From Aselliscus stoliczkanus (lineage: Eukaryota; Chordata; Mammalia; Chiroptera; Hipposideridae): a stretch of DNA of 64,000 bases. Positions 1-12,383 of the stretch are shown here, in pieces. A program made the translations under genes and the position numbers. The notes beneath the pieces are model-generated. The model saw only the letters and a program-made list of their open reading frames with translations. It was not told the DNA's origin and did not search any database. The stretch is from assembly GCA_033961575.1 (NCBI GenBank), contig CM066727.1, positions 149,219,434-149,283,433 on the forward strand, read 5' to 3'. The stretch's first letter is position 1; every line of letters begins with the position of its first letter.

Positions 1-2260
1 AGGGATTTGGAATAAGATGAGGGACTCTGGACTCGAGTTCTAAGGAGGTGTCTAATGAGCGCGGGACCTTTGTCCCGGCTCTGACTGAGCCTGTAAGGGA
101 ATGCTACTTTGAGTCCAGAAGGTGCCCGGAGGTTTCCAGAGCCCGATGAATGTGCTTCTGGCCACTGCCCCCTTCTGGGCAGCGTTTTAAGGCTGTACCC
201 TGGCTGTTTTCTCGTGTCTGAAGTCAGAGTTCAGGGAGACAGCAGGCGACCTTGGCTGCCAGAAGTTGACGTTAGCGATGAGAGAGGGCTGCACCACGCT
301 TCTCTCTTTTAAAATTCTAGTCAAGGAAGGGCCCCAATTCCTCACTCCAGTCTGTCCCTGGCAGAAAGCAGATCAGCATGGAGGACTTGTCAGTTGATGG
401 CAGTGAGGAGGAATCCAGAGGAAACGTGACCGTTCCCACAAACCAGAACTTCCTCAGCTCACATTGCTCAGGGCCAAGTCCACCTGCCTTTAGTTTCCCA
501 GGCTAGAAACTTCAGACTCTGCCAACTATATCCAATCTTGCAAACCTATGCTCAAGGCCTGTCATTTTTTCCTTTGAAATAGAGCTCAGATATCCTCCAT
601 TTTCCACTATAGAATTTCTTCAGGCATGGGTGGGACTGATGCATCTTTTTATCCAGCCCTCATGGGATAACAGAGCAACAGGCACATAGCAGGGATGCTC
701 TAAATGTTATTAATGAATGCCTACTAGGTTCCTTCCTCTCTCAGGACTCCCAATATTGTGGTCCAAGTGAAATCAGATTGAAGCAGATTTCAGACAGCTT
801 TGAAAGGAAAAAGCTAGCTGGACTGACCATATGTAGCTAATGAAGGGGGAGTCTCATTTCTCTCCTTGATACCTACCTTACACACAGGTAAATCTCCCTA
901 AATCTGCTTCCCCTGTTTAGTCTCTTCCTGACTGGTGAACCTCTATGGGTGTCTGTAGATAACAAATGGGAACTCCTCTCCCAGTCATGGCCATCCAAAA
1001 TCTGGCCTCAGACAGCATGTCAACACTTCCACTTGCTACCTCCCAATCCCTATTAGCTCCTGAATGTGAATGTGTATTTATTTTTATTAACTTCGTATTA
1101 TAAAAAATGGTAATAATTAGTGGCCAAAAAAAACTCAGAGTATAGGAAGGTACAGGGAGAAAAGTAAACTTGCTGTTCGCCATACCCGTTCTTCAGTTCC
1201 AGCCTTACAGTAACCACTACTGAGAGTTCCATGGATCTCCTAACAAGAGGTTTTTATTTTTATTTTTTAATGATAACTATATATAAACATCCTTTAAAAC
1301 CATAGATGAGCTCATACAATATATACTGTTCTGTAACTTGCTTTTTTTCAATTAACTTATCTTGATCCCTTTCCATATTATACACACACATCAAGCTCAC
1401 TTTTTATATTGGCTACTTGGAATCTCCACTATCTTTCGGGGTTGTTGGGCACCTAGGTTATTTGCAGTCTGTAAACTGCTAAGGGTGTCTTGATAAGATG
1501 AGAGAATGCATATTTCTACTTGAGCCTTTAATTATACTGTTTTCCCACCTCCTCCCTACCCTCTTCAGAAAAGCTCTCCTGTTAATTCTCACTCTACCCA
1601 TCTCTCCTGTTTCAAACTGGCACTCAAGATGGCCTCAGTACCTAGACATTAGCACTTAATTTTGTCTGGTCTATGTCCACTACAGGACCATAAACTCCTT
1701 AAGGGCAGGGATGTCCATGTCTTTTACTTATTTGGATCCACCCACTATTAGGAGCTCTTGATTGATGGTGGGGATGCTGGCAAGAGTGTTAGGACTAGGG
1801 GTGCCTGTGCTTGTTGAGACAGTCAAAGTTAATTCCTGTCAAACGGGATGTGACTAAGTATCTTCTCCATATTTCTCTTATAACACTCACTATGCAATCC
1901 CTCTCTGTCTCCAACTTCTTCTCCCACTTCTATTCTTGAGAAGCTTTTTCCATCTTCAAATCTTTGTATGGAAAATAGTAGGAAATTAAGAAAGAATTCT
2001 CTTCAATCCATAATCAGGATACCTAGAATGGTGACAGTGGAAAAGAAGTTGGTGTGGGAGAGGATATCCCCTTTTTTGGATCTTCCAGCAAATCATTAAA
2101 CATCTCTTTTTCCTGTCTGAGTGTAACAGGCACTGGAATGGGGCATTAAGCGGGCAGCTCTGGGACTGAATGTCAGGCCAGAAACTGACACCACCTAGTG
2201 GTCAGCTAAAGAAGTGTAAATGGGAGGGTGTCTCTGAAGGGTCTAATGGAAAGGTGGGAA
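1..2260. other. Intergenic, no gene seen
   Basis: No open frame looks coding and no splice-linked exons were recognised. About 1080-1470 resembles an old L1-type remnant, and about 1640-1760 (CCATAAACTCCTTAAGGGC) an L2-like fragment. LRP1, the expected next gene by human synteny, must begin left of position 1. Confidence 0.5.
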
Positions 2261-2269
2261 GAGAACCAA

Positions 2270-2450
2270 GATTTACTTGGCACTTACCTGTACCAAGTCC
2301 ACGCAATGGATTTTACATGGATTAGCTCACTTGAGTCTCATAACACCTTGTGACAAAGGTGTTATTTTCAGTTTGTAGATATGGAAATAGAGGCTCAGAG
2401 AGATTAAAGAATCTGCCCCAAATCACAATGCAGATTGGATGCCAGTTTTC
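2270..2450 (-). repeat. MIR SINE (reverse orientation)
   Basis: Carries the reverse-strand MIR layout: GGCACTTACCTGTACCAAG-like head, then a degenerate 'fraction of bases, gaps, AGAGGCTCAGAGAGATTAAA' core. Confidence 0.7.
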
Positions 2451-2671
2451 ATAGACTGAATAAACATTTATTAGGTACCTCATATATGCAGGGCACATTG
2501 CTAGGCCCTAGGGACAAGAGATAGTCTCAGCTTTCAAGAAGCATACAGATCAGTGGGGCTGTACAACAAGATGATTGACAATTACAACACAGTACATTAA
2601 TGCCTATGATAAAAGCAAGCACAGAGGATCATGGAAACCAGGGCAGGATACTTATTCCAAATAAGGGGTCA

Positions 2672-3120
2672 GGGCCGGCCGAGTGGCGCATTGGTTAAGC
2701 ACTGGTTTTGGGATGCCAGCGGCCCCGGTTCGGATCCCACATGAGGGCCAGTGACACTGCCCTCTACAGCTAACAAGAGCTCCACCTGGAGCTGGGCTGT
2801 GCGAGCCCTGGTGATGGTGTGGGCTGCAGCCCCTGCTGCAGTGGGCTGCCATAGGCTGCAGTGAGTGGCCCGCAGCCAGCGTGAGCAGCTGGCAGCCAAG
2901 CGTGAGCTGCCAATAGCTGCGATGAGCGACATCCAGAGGCCAGCGACCGATCTGCCTCATCCGGGAAGAGCGCAATGACAATACCAACAGTGAAGCAACA
3001 TCCTCCGCAACTAAACTGAAGAACAAGAAGACGGCAACTTGTCTGTTCCCCTTCCCCGATTCCCCAACGCTGTTCCCCTCCACCAATTCCCCAATAAAGT
3101 CTTTAAAAAAACAAACAAAC
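2672..3120 (+). repeat. Long tRNA-derived SINE with 12-bp target duplication
   Basis: Begins GGGCCGGCCGAGTGGCGC with A and B box-like segments (GTTAAGCACTGG, GGTTCGGATCC), has a ~300-bp body with repeated GCAGTGGGCTGCC motifs, and ends CCCCAATAAAGTCTTT plus an A-rich tail. Identical AAATAAGGGGTC copies at 2659-2670 and 3121-3132 are the target-site duplication. Confidence 0.9.
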
Positions 3121-4154
3121 AAATAAGGGGTCAAAGTGGAGCAGGGTAAATGATGCCAGGCTACACGTTGAAAGAAAGAAGGAAATGACAAGCAATGACA
3201 GGAGAAAAATGTGTTTCAGGCCAGTGGACAGGCAAAGGCATGGAGGCATGAGGAAGTTGAAAACATTTGAGGAATGACTGATATGATATGGCTGAAGTTT
3301 AAAGTACTTACTGGGGAGGGTAATGGATGAAGATCAGGAAGCCTAAGCATGAAGGGTGATGTTAGCCACACTAAGGATTTAGATTTTTTTTTTCCTAGAA
3401 GCAGTGGGGAGCCAGGTGAAAATTGAGGAAGTACTTAATGCTTCAGCCATAGAGCTGGAGAGGAAGAGGATTCCTCTAAGGAGGCAGGACCAAGTACACT
3501 AATTGGGCTCATGTTGCCCTAGAGGATAGGGACAGAGAAAGCTGGGTCTGGAAAGTTGGCTCACATTAGAATGTTCTCAAAGTTTTTAAATTTGGGCTGC
3601 ACATTAGAATCACCCTGGGAGTTTTTTTTTAAAGTCCCAATGCTAAATAATAATAACAACAACAACAATAATAAAATTTAAAACCCCCAAATTGGAAGAG
3701 TTACACTACTTCAAGACTTGTAAGGTACAGTAATCAAGACAGTGTGGTACTGGCATAAAGATCAACAAACAGACCTATGGAACAGAACAGAGGGCCAGAA
3801 ATAGACTCACACTTAAGTGTCATTTGATTTTGACAAAGGTATCAAAGCAATCCACTGGGGAAAGGACTGTCTTTTGAACAAATGGTGCTGGAACAACCAA
3901 ATATCCATATGGGAGAAAAAAGTGAACTTTGACCCCTATCTCACACTATATGCAAAAATTAATTCAAGATGGCTTAAATTAATTCAAGATCTAAGCCATA
4001 AAAGCTAAAATTATAAATATCTTCATGACTTAGAAGTAGGCAAAACTTCCTTAAATCATATAAAGCAATAACCACAAAAGGAAAAAAAATGGTAAACATT
4101 GTAATTTAAAACACTTATTTGTCAAAAGACACCATTAAGAAAATAAACAAGTGA

Positions 4155-4600
4155 GGGCCAGCCGAGTGGCGCATTGGTTAAGCGCTGGTTTTGGGATGCC
4201 AGCGGCCCCGGTTTGGATCCCACATGAGGGCCAGTGACACTGCCCTCTACAGCTAACAACAGCTCCACCTGGAGCTGGGCTGGGTGAGCCCCGGTGATGG
4301 TGTGGGCTGCAGCCCCTGCTGCAGTGGGCTGCCATAGGCTGCAGTGAGTGGCCCGCAGCCAGCGTGAGCGGCTGGCAGCCAAGCGTGAGCTGCCAATAGC
4401 CGCGATGAGCGACATCCAGAGGCCAGCGACCGATCTGCCTCATCCGGGAAGAGCGCAATGACGATACCAACAGTGAAGCAACATCCTCCGCAACTAAACT
4501 GAAGAACAAGACGGCAACTTGTCTGTTCCCCTTCCCTGATTCCCCAACGCTGTTCCCCTCCACCAATTCCCCAGTAAAATCTTTAAAAAAAAAAAAAAAA
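4155..4600 (+). repeat. Long tRNA-derived SINE
   Basis: Same family as the copy at 2672, inserted in the L1. Flanks GAAAATAAACAAGTG (left) and GAAAAGAAACAAGTG (right) are a near-identical 15-bp target duplication. Confidence 0.88.
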
Positions 4601-4617
4601 AGAAAAGAAACAAGTGG

Positions 4618-5032
4618 ACTGGCCGAGTGGCTCATTTGTTAAGAGTTGGCTTGGGAGCGCAAGCTCTGAGTGGGAGAGCCGCCGGTTCAGATCCCCCTTG
4701 AGCCAGTGACACTGCGCCCTCTACAGCTAAGATGGTGAACAACAGCTCAACTTGGAGCCGGGCTGCCATGAGTCACAGGAAACGGCATAGGCTGCAGTGA
4801 ACTGCCCTAAGCTACAGTGAGTGGCCAGCAGCCAGCGTGAGCTGCAGTGAGTCTCCATGAGTGGCTGTCCAATGGCTGGCGACCGATCTGCCTCAGCCAG
4901 CAAGAGTGCAATGATCATAATACCAACATGGGCCAGCGAAGCCACGTCTTTCACAACTAGACTGAAGAACCAAGGGACAGCAGCTTGTCTGTTCCCCTTC
5001 CCCGATTCCACAATAAAAAAATCTTAAAAAAT
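4618..5032 (+). repeat. Long tRNA-derived SINE, divergent subfamily
   Basis: Starts ACTGGCCGAGTGGCTCA, carries CTACAGCTAAGATGGTGAAC and ends with an AAATA-rich tail. It sits directly against the previous SINE, and its right flank repeats AAATAAACAAG, the same target motif. Confidence 0.85.
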
Positions 5033-5208
5033 AAAATAAAATAAAATAAACAAGCTATAAAAGTAAACAAAATATTGATCTGACAAAGGACTGGTATCCA
5101 AGTTATATATAAAATTGCTATAACACAGTAATAGAAAGACAACCCAATTAAAAAAAATGAACAAAATATTTGAGCAGATACTTCACAAAAGAACATATGA
5201 ATGAATGG

Positions 5209-5566
5209 AACCGGCTAATTGGCTCAGTTGGTTAAGCACGAGCTCTGAGCAACAGGGTCACTGGTTCAATTCCCACATGGGCCAGTGAGCTGTGCCCAAG
5301 CTGAGATGCCAAAAGGTGGCAAGATGGCTCAGCTGGTGAGAGCATGTGCTCCTAACAACAAGTTGCCAGTTTGACTCCTGCATGGGATGGTAGACTACCT
5401 GCACCCGCATCAAGATTGAACATGGCACCTTGAGCTGAGCTGCCGATGGCAGCTGGATGGCGACTGGACTTGGAGCTGAGCTAGCTGTGCCCGCCACAAC
5501 TAAGACTGAAGGACAGCAACTTGGCTGTTCCCCTTCCCCGATCCCCCAATTAAAAAAAAAAAAAAT
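5209..5566 (+). repeat. Dimeric tRNA-derived SINE
   Basis: A tRNA-like head (CTCAGTTGGTTAAGCACGAG, CACTGGTTCAATTCCC) is followed by a second one (GGCTCAGCTGGTGAGAGC, GCCAGTTTGACTCC), then the common tail ending in poly(A). Confidence 0.82.
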
Positions 5567-5573
5567 GTTGGGT

Positions 5574-5999
5574 CGGCCGAGTGGCGCATTGGTTAAGAGC
5601 TGGCTTGGGACGCCAGTGGCCCCGGTTCAGATTCCACATATGAGAGCCAGTGACACTGCCCTCTACAGCTAACAACAGCTCCACCTGGAGCTGGGCTGTG
5701 TGAGCCCCAGCAACGGTGTAGGCTGCAGCCCGTGCTGCAGTGGGCTGCCAAAGGCTACAGTGAATGGCCGGCAGCCAGCGTGAGCTGCCAATAGCTACCA
5801 TGAGCAATCATCCAGAGGCCGGTGATGGATCTGCCTCATCCGGGAAGAGCGCAATGATGATACCAACATGGGCCAGTGAAGCAATGTTCTCCGCAACTAG
5901 ACTGAAGAACAAAGACAGCAACTTGTCTGTTCCCCTTCCCCAATTCCCCAACGGTGTTCCCCTCCCCCAATTCCCCAATAAAATCTTTAAAAAAAAAAA
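5574..5999 (+). repeat. Long tRNA-derived SINE next to the tail of the previous one
   Basis: Starts GTCGGCCGAGTGGCGCATTGG and ends CCCCAATAAAATCTTT plus poly(A). It lies within a few bases of the poly(A) of the preceding SINE. Confidence 0.85.
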
Positions 6000-6080
6000 A
6001 AGTATGTTAAAAAAACATAATGGCCAATAAACACATGAAAAATGTTCAATATCTTTAGTTATCAAGAAAATGCAAATTAA

Positions 6081-6188
6081 CTGGGCCGGCTGAGTGGCAC
6101 GATAATTAAGCGCTGGCTTCAGAAGCCAGCAGCCCCGGTTCAGGTCCTGCATATGAGGGCCAGTGACACTGCCCTCAAAAAAAAAAAA
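6081..6188 (+). repeat. Short tRNA-derived SINE (about 105 bp)
   Basis: Only the tRNA-like head plus GAGGGCCAGTGACACTGCCC and poly(A). Perfect AAAATGCAAATTAA duplications at 6067-6080 and 6189-6202. Confidence 0.9.
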
Positions 6189-6678
6189 AAAATGCAAATT
6201 AAGACCACAGTGAGATAATTTTCCAAAATGGTTAAACTTTAAAAAACTGACAATGCCAAATATTGTTGAGAACTGGAACTCACTGTGTTGGGAATGTAAA
6301 CTGTACTATCAATTTGGAACAATATGTAAGTTTCTTATAAAACTAAATATATACCTACCCTATGACCCAGAAATGATACTCCTAGTTATTTATTCAAAAG
6401 AAATGAAAAATGCTCACACAAAGACTGGAAGAAGCATGTTCACAGCAGTTTTCTTCATAATAGTCCCAAACTAGCTACAGTTCAGGTGTCTATCATTTAA
6501 AAAAAACTTAAACAAATTGTGGTACATTTCTCATTGGGATACCACTTAGTAATAAAAATGGACAAACTACACAAATGACAGGATACACACAACAATATGG
6601 ATGAATCTCCAAACATGGTGAGTAAAAGAAGCCAGACATAAAAGCATATCCTGTTTTATTCCATTTGTATGAATTCTT

Positions 6679-7224
6679 TTTTTAAAAATTTTTTTATTGT
6701 GAAATAAACATCTTTTAAATTAGTTTCAGGTGTATAACACAGTGCAATAGTTATACTTTTTACCCCTCAAAGTGACAACCTCCCTCCCCGAGTTCACCAC
6801 CCCACTCCCCCGCAAATCATACATACCTATTACAATTCCTTTGACTCCCTTCCATAGTATACTTGACATCCCGTGACTATCTATATATTCAATTATAGTT
6901 GGCATACAATATTATACAACATCAGCTTCAGGTGTACAGTGCAGTGATCAAGCCTCTACTCCATCCATGAAGTGGTCTCCCTAACAAAACATGTGACCAT
7001 CTGACACCCCACAAAATATTTACAACATTATTATATTCCCCAAACTGTGTTTCGTATCCCTGTGGCAATATTGTAGTTACCGATTTATGCTGTCTAATCC
7101 CTCTCCCTTCTTCCCCCTCCCCACCCCCCTCCCAACTAGCAACCACCAGTTTTTCCTCTATATCTATGAGTCTGTTTCTGTTTATTTTGCTTGTTCATTC
7201 AGTTTTTCAGATTCCACAAAATTA
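6679..7224 (-). repeat. 5'-truncated L1 3' UTR inserted into the older L1
   Basis: Reverse-oriented L1 3' end, T-rich at its left edge and nearly identical in layout to the 3' end of the L1 at 46776. TATGAATTCTT at 6668-6678 and 7225-7235 is the target duplication. Confidence 0.85.
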
Positions 7225-8249
7225 TATGAATTCTTGAGCAGACAAAACTAATCTACGCTGTAAAAAATATCAGAACAGTAGCTTCCCTGGGGATGGGGCT
7301 GCAGTGAGAATAATCATCTGCATCTTGATAGGGGTTTAGATGTCATGCAACAATCAAGTGGTAGGGCAGGAATTTGAACCTAGGTGGGCTGGCCTCAGAG
7401 GCCATGGCTTTAACCACCATATTACATTGCTTTGCCTCTGAGATGCTGCAGCCTTGGGTGTGGATGAGATTACACAGGAAGAGTTGCCTGTGAAGACAGG
7501 AGACTGAGAGGGAGCACCCAGAGAGGTAGGAGGACGACCAGGAGAGAATGGTCATGAAAACCAACATGGGTAGAGCTTACTCGAGAGTGGCTAACAATGT
7601 GGAATACTGCTGAGAGTCCAGCAAGAGAAGGGCAGGGACAGGCCATTGTTTTTGACACATAGGAGGGCATGTGTGACATGGGCCAGGACAGTTTCATTGG
7701 ACTAGTGGGGGCAGTGCACTAAGGAGGTGAGGGGGGAAATACTAAGTGTGAATAACTCCCAAGAAACTTGGCTTCACAGGGGAAGAGAGAGAGAAAGAGA
7801 AGACAGTAATTAGAGTGCTAGTTAGAAGGCTGGAATTTCCTTGTGGAGTCTCAATCCTAACCACAGCTGGCTCTATCCAGAGATGCTTGACTTTGCCCAC
7901 CCACCAGGGCTGCTACTTGTCCTTCTGTGAGGTGAAAGTCTGTTGGCCACAGTAAGCCTCTGACAGGCCCAGGGCTTCATTTGGAACCTTGAGATCAGCT
8001 GACCCCACCATTGCTCACATCCTGTCACCCTTGGCAGGCCCCAATGGGCGTCTACCCTTCTCCACTCAGCCCAGTGCTTCCTCTTCCTGACCACCCTTAC
8101 ACTGCTTCCCAGCCTCATCCTTGCACAAAGCCCTGGGCTCAGATTGTCCTTGCTCCTCTTTGCTTGTCTGAAATGAGGTTCTTCCCTGAGGACGCTCTTC
8201 CTTTAAAGAGATGTCATGCTGGGGCTCAGCTCCCGGCCAATGAACACAG

Positions 8250-8660
8250 GATTTGGTGAGGCTGAAAAGGAACAACAACGGAGCCACAGATAAGGGGTTC
8301 ATACCACTATATTATATTCTCGATGACAGCTGGTCGAGACACGAGAAGCAAACATCCATCAATACTCCAACAAGGGGTCTTCCTGCACCACAGTCTCGCT
8401 GGCGGCTGAGTGAGACACAGGAAGCAGAATCCATAGGATCTGCACTATCCATGACACCCACGCTTGCTAACGCAGCCGAGGCAGTTACGTGCAAAACAAC
8501 AGTAGCTAATAGCCAACTGGTTACAGCTGATGGCCATCTAATAACTGAGCCAGCACCTTTCCAAGTGAGGCTGTAAGGCCGAAAGCCTGGAAACTGCCCT
8601 CCTGGGCCTTTTCCAACAGGAGATATTACTTATTCTTCCAAATGCACAAGATGGGTGGGT
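8250..8660. other. Unidentified segment with a 107-codon open frame
   Basis: The plus frame 8253-8576 is open, but I recognise no domain, signal peptide or splice context. The stretch keeps more CpGs than its surroundings. It may be a lineage-specific repeat rather than a gene. Confidence 0.25.
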
Positions 8661-9219
8661 GGTGGTGGGAGCATGGGCGGTCAGCCTGCTCTAGGCTCTT
8701 CATTTCCTATAGTCAGTATAGCTCCACCAAGATCTCAATTAGGGATGCATCCAGCAGCAAGTAACAGAAGACATGATTAAAGTAGACTGAACAATGAGGA
8801 AGTCTAGAGCTGGTCCAGGGCCTGTTGATTCAATGAGAATTTTCTACCTCTTTGAACCACTACTCTATCTTCAGTGGCTGATGGTATCTCTCCTCACAGT
8901 TGCAACAAACATGGTTGCAGCTGTTCCAATCCTCACGTATGGAGTTGACATTGAAGAAGAACAAAATCTTTCCCAAGAGCCCCCCTAAGGTCCTATTGGC
9001 CAGGGGAATGGAAATACTGTGATAAATATTTAGATCAATAAGATTCATTCCCTGAATGCATGGGAGGGGAACACCTGAACAAATCCCAGCCTTTTCCAGC
9101 AATGGAGAAAGGCTTGCTGCTGTGTAGGCACCATCAGTGCTTACCCTGATAGTCATATAAATTCCTCTTCCTTTAAGAGCCAGCTATTTCACCTTCCATT
9201 GAGAAAATATGTAGCATGC

Positions 9220-9360
9220 AGCTTAAGGGCAACAGTGCTTGCACCAGACTAACTGGATTCAAATCCCAGCTCACTTGCCATTCCTTTGGCCTTTGGTAGG
9301 TTAGTTAACCTTTCCACACTGCAATTTCCTCATATGTAAAAATGAGGGCTATCAGTACTA
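9220..9360 (+). repeat. MIR SINE
   Basis: GGATTCAAATCCCAGCTCAC followed by a TTAGTTAACCTTTC core and CAATTTCCTCATATGTAAAA matches the MIR forward layout. Confidence 0.75.
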
Positions 9361-9545
9361 TCCAATAGAACTTTCTGTGATGGTAGAAATATCCCATGTC
9401 TGTGCTAATATAGTAGCCATTAGCCATATGTGATTATTGCACATTTGAAATGTGACTACTGCATCTGAGAAATTGAATTTTTACATTAAAATTAAATAGC
9501 CACATATGGTTAGTAGCTACCATGTTGGGCCCGTAGTTCATAGTA
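9360..9545. repeat. hAT-Charlie (MER1-type) DNA transposon remnant
   Basis: Left part CCAATAGAACTTTCTG and right part TAGCCACATATGGTTAGTAG recall the inverted ends of MER1-like elements. From memory only. Confidence 0.5.
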
Positions 9546-9989
9546 TTGTTGTAGCGTACAATATACAGAGCTTAGATATTTTTAAAGTAAGAATTGAAGT
9601 AACACATAAACCCTCACTAAACATTAGTTACTTTGCTGTCATCTGCTGATGTCCTGGTCACTTGCCCGCATTCCTTGAAGACTTTGGCATCTGACTCACT
9701 GTCTTCCTGTGCACCTCAGGATGCTTCAGGGTTCATGCAGGGAGTCCAGCAGTACCCTGGGTTCCTGGTTCCTTGCCCTCCTTAACTCTGATGACTCACC
9801 TCCATGTTGCCATTGCCACTTACTCGAATAGCTTGCAACCTGTACCACACCCTCCCAGGAGAGCTGGACTGAAATCTCAGCCCCTTGTCTCTGAACACAA
9901 TATTCCAGGCCCCTGGCTTTTTCTCTCCCTGGCTCCTAAGAAGGCCGGTCTTCAGGTCTGTGAAGACTTCCAGTTCCTTAACTCTATTC

Positions 9990-10540
9990 TTTCCTTACCC
10001 ATTGGCTCCTTGTATCTTTATTTCCCTTCCTGACCAGACTTGATTCCACACTGCTTCACCTCTACTCCACCAAGAGGTCTCCACCTTCATCTGAACTGTT
10101 CTCCTGGCTTCAGACTTATACTTTAAATCCATCCTCCACACTGTAGCTAGGGTGGTCTCCCTACTAAACATCATCATATTACTCACTTGCCCTAAATCTT
10201 GTAATGCTCTCCATTGCCAAAGTACTACCTGTTTCCAGAGGTACCATGCTTTCACAGTATCCATGCTTTTGCACAAGCTTCTTCCTAGTTTAATTCTTCT
10301 GTTGTTCTTTGCCTGAATAACTCCTGTTTTCCTTCAAGGTTCAGTCTGGGCATCACCTCTTCCAGGAAGACCTCCCTGATCTCCCCTAGTTTAGGTGCCC
10401 CTCCTATATGCTTCCATGGCACCTTGTGCTTCACTGGAATGATAGCTCCCATTATCCTGTAGTATCATTGTTAACTAATTGAATTCTGCCTCTCGGCTTT
10501 AAGAGCCTGAGAACAGACATCCAACCAATTTTTGTTAAAT
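9990..10540. repeat. L2-like LINE remnant
   Basis: CCTTCAAGGTTCAGTCTGGG and CTTCCAGGAAGACCTCCCTG are typical of mammalian L2 3' regions. No frame is intact. Confidence 0.55.
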
Positions 10541-10559
10541 TTAACTGGGCATAGATTCT

Positions 10560-11376
10560 GGGCAGATTAGTTTTGTTTGCTTGCTACCAGTTTCATTTTA
10601 CTTTTTTAAAGGTGGGAGGGATTTGAACATGTTTATATGCTGAGGGTAAAGAGTTGTAATAATTAGAGAGTGAGAGGTTGGAGATTTGGAGGATCCAGGG
10701 GACAATGAATGGAACAGTGCCTGGAGAAGCAGAAGGGAGGGGCCCTGAGCACAGGTGGAAGAACATACCTTGGGCAGGGGCAGGGACACAGACACTCTCT
10801 CCCCTGAGCCTGAGGAAGGGCGCAGGTGATGATAAATATGTCTGTTGGTAGAGAGCAGGAAACTGGGAAGCTTCCAATTGAGTGTGTCTGTTTAATCTAA
10901 GTGGTGAGTTAGTATCAAGATGGAAATCTGGGGACAATGACAAAAGCCTGGGAAATAGAGCTGGCTAGGGGCCCACTGCTGCTTCCCACACTTCTTCAGT
11001 GACCTTTTCCTTCTGTCCCTCAATCCTCCACAAATCCCAGCCTGCTGCCCAGGGCTCCTGAACATGGTACCCACTCGTCTTGTCTGTGAAATGTACTGAG
11101 TTCCTGCCATCAATTCATAACGAAGTTTAGTCCTTATATAAGAGAGTGTGAGTAAAACATTTAGCCCATTGCCAGGTACACAGTAAACATTCAGTAAATG
11201 GTAGTCCTTGTATTTACTAGCAAGAATGAATGTTGTCTTTTCTAGCTACACAGCAGTGCTTACAGGATGATATGAGTCCCGGCCCTCCAGGCGCTTATGT
11301 TCTAGTCAGCGAAGAAGGATGTACCCATAAAACAATTAAAAAGCAATGCAAAGGGATTTGTGATGGTTACCAACAT
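10560..11376. other. Intergenic, nothing recognised
   Basis: No coding exon or clear repeat was identified. Open frames at about 10600-10940 on the minus strand have no recognisable domain and no splice partners. Confidence 0.4.
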
Positions 11377-11389
11377 CCAAATGCTTTTT

Positions 11390-11783
11390 TAAAAAAGATT
11401 TTATTTGTGAATTGGGGAAGGGGTACAGACAAGTTGCTGTCCTTTTGTTCTTCAGTCTAGTTGTGGAGGACATCGCTTCACTGGCCCATGTTGGTGTTTG
11501 AGCTCTTCCGGGCTCAGGCAGATTGGCTGCCAGCCACTGGATGGCCGCTCACGGTGGGTCACGGCTCACTAAAGCTCATGCTCTCTGCCAGCCTGCCCCA
11601 CTGCAGCCTACTTTGTCATAGGCGACTCACAGCAGCCCAGCTCCAGGTGGAGCTGTTGTTCACCATCTTAGCTGTAGAGGGCACAGCATCACTGGCTCTC
11701 ATGTGGGATCTGAACCTGGGCCCTGCTGCTCAGAGCTGGCATCCCAAGCCAACTCCTAACCAATGTGCCACTCGGCTGGCCCC
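11390..11783 (-). repeat. Long tRNA-derived SINE
   Basis: Reverse copy: starts with T-rich tail and AAGATTTTATTTG, ends GCCACTCGGCTGGCC. CCAAATGCTTTTT at 11377-11389 and 11784-11796 is the target duplication. Confidence 0.9.
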
Positions 11784-11954
11784 CCAAATGCTTTTTAAAA
11801 AATCTCAACCTGCATTAAAAAGTATCTTTTACATCAATACCTAGAACTCAGATACACATATAAAACTGAAACAAGTTTCATTAGACACTAGTTATCCTTA
11901 CTTTGTGTGATGCATTCTGTTTTTTTCCTTTGTACTTTGTTTAAAAAAAAGTGA

Positions 11955-12383
11955 TGGTCAAAGGTTGAAATGTGTCTCTTGAAAATTCCCATAGTATATG
12001 TTGAATTCCTATGTCCCTCAAAAATTCATATTCATATGAGATACCCCCAGTACCTCAGAATGTGACCTTGTTTGGAGATGGGGTCTTTATAGAGGTAATC
12101 AAGTAAAAATGAGATCCTTAGGGTGGGTTCTAATCCAATTTGACTGGTGTCCTTAGAAAAAAGGAAATTTGGAGACAGACTCACACACAGGGAGAACACC
12201 ATATAAACATGAAGATGGCCATCTACAAACCAAGGACAGAGGCCTGGGACTGATTCTCTCTCACAGCCCTCAGAAGAGCCAACTCTTGGACTTCTAGCCT
12301 CTAGTACTGTGAGACAATAAATTTCCGTTGTTTAAGCCATGCAGCTTGTGGTGCTCTGTTGTGGCAACCCTAGCAAACAAATA
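11955..12383 (+). repeat. Solo LTR resembling the MLT1/MaLR group
   Basis: Carries CAGAATGTGACCTTGTTTGG, GGTCTTTATAGAGGTAATCA, ATGGCCATCTACAAACCAAG and CTGTGAGACAATAAATTTCC, ending near CCTAGCAAACAAATAC. It is an old retroviral-type LTR with no internal genes next to it. Confidence 0.65.

Larger units (their letters stand above)
3660..7340 (+). repeat. Old L1 3' region (ORF2 end) broken by nested insertions
   Basis: Plus-strand L1 ORF2-like sequence (decayed frames around 3700-4130 and 6200-6650) resumes after each inserted element at about 5030-5210, 6000-6080, 6195-6667 and 7236-7340. It carries five SINEs and one reversed L1 fragment. The open frame at 3817-4008 is a decayed ORF2 piece, not a gene. 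Confidence 0.8.

Noticed and set aside
2652..3191. Recurring peptides such as [16 protein letters not shown] and LVAEDVASL seen at many places on both strands
   Set aside because: They are translations of the tRNA-derived SINE, not a protein family.
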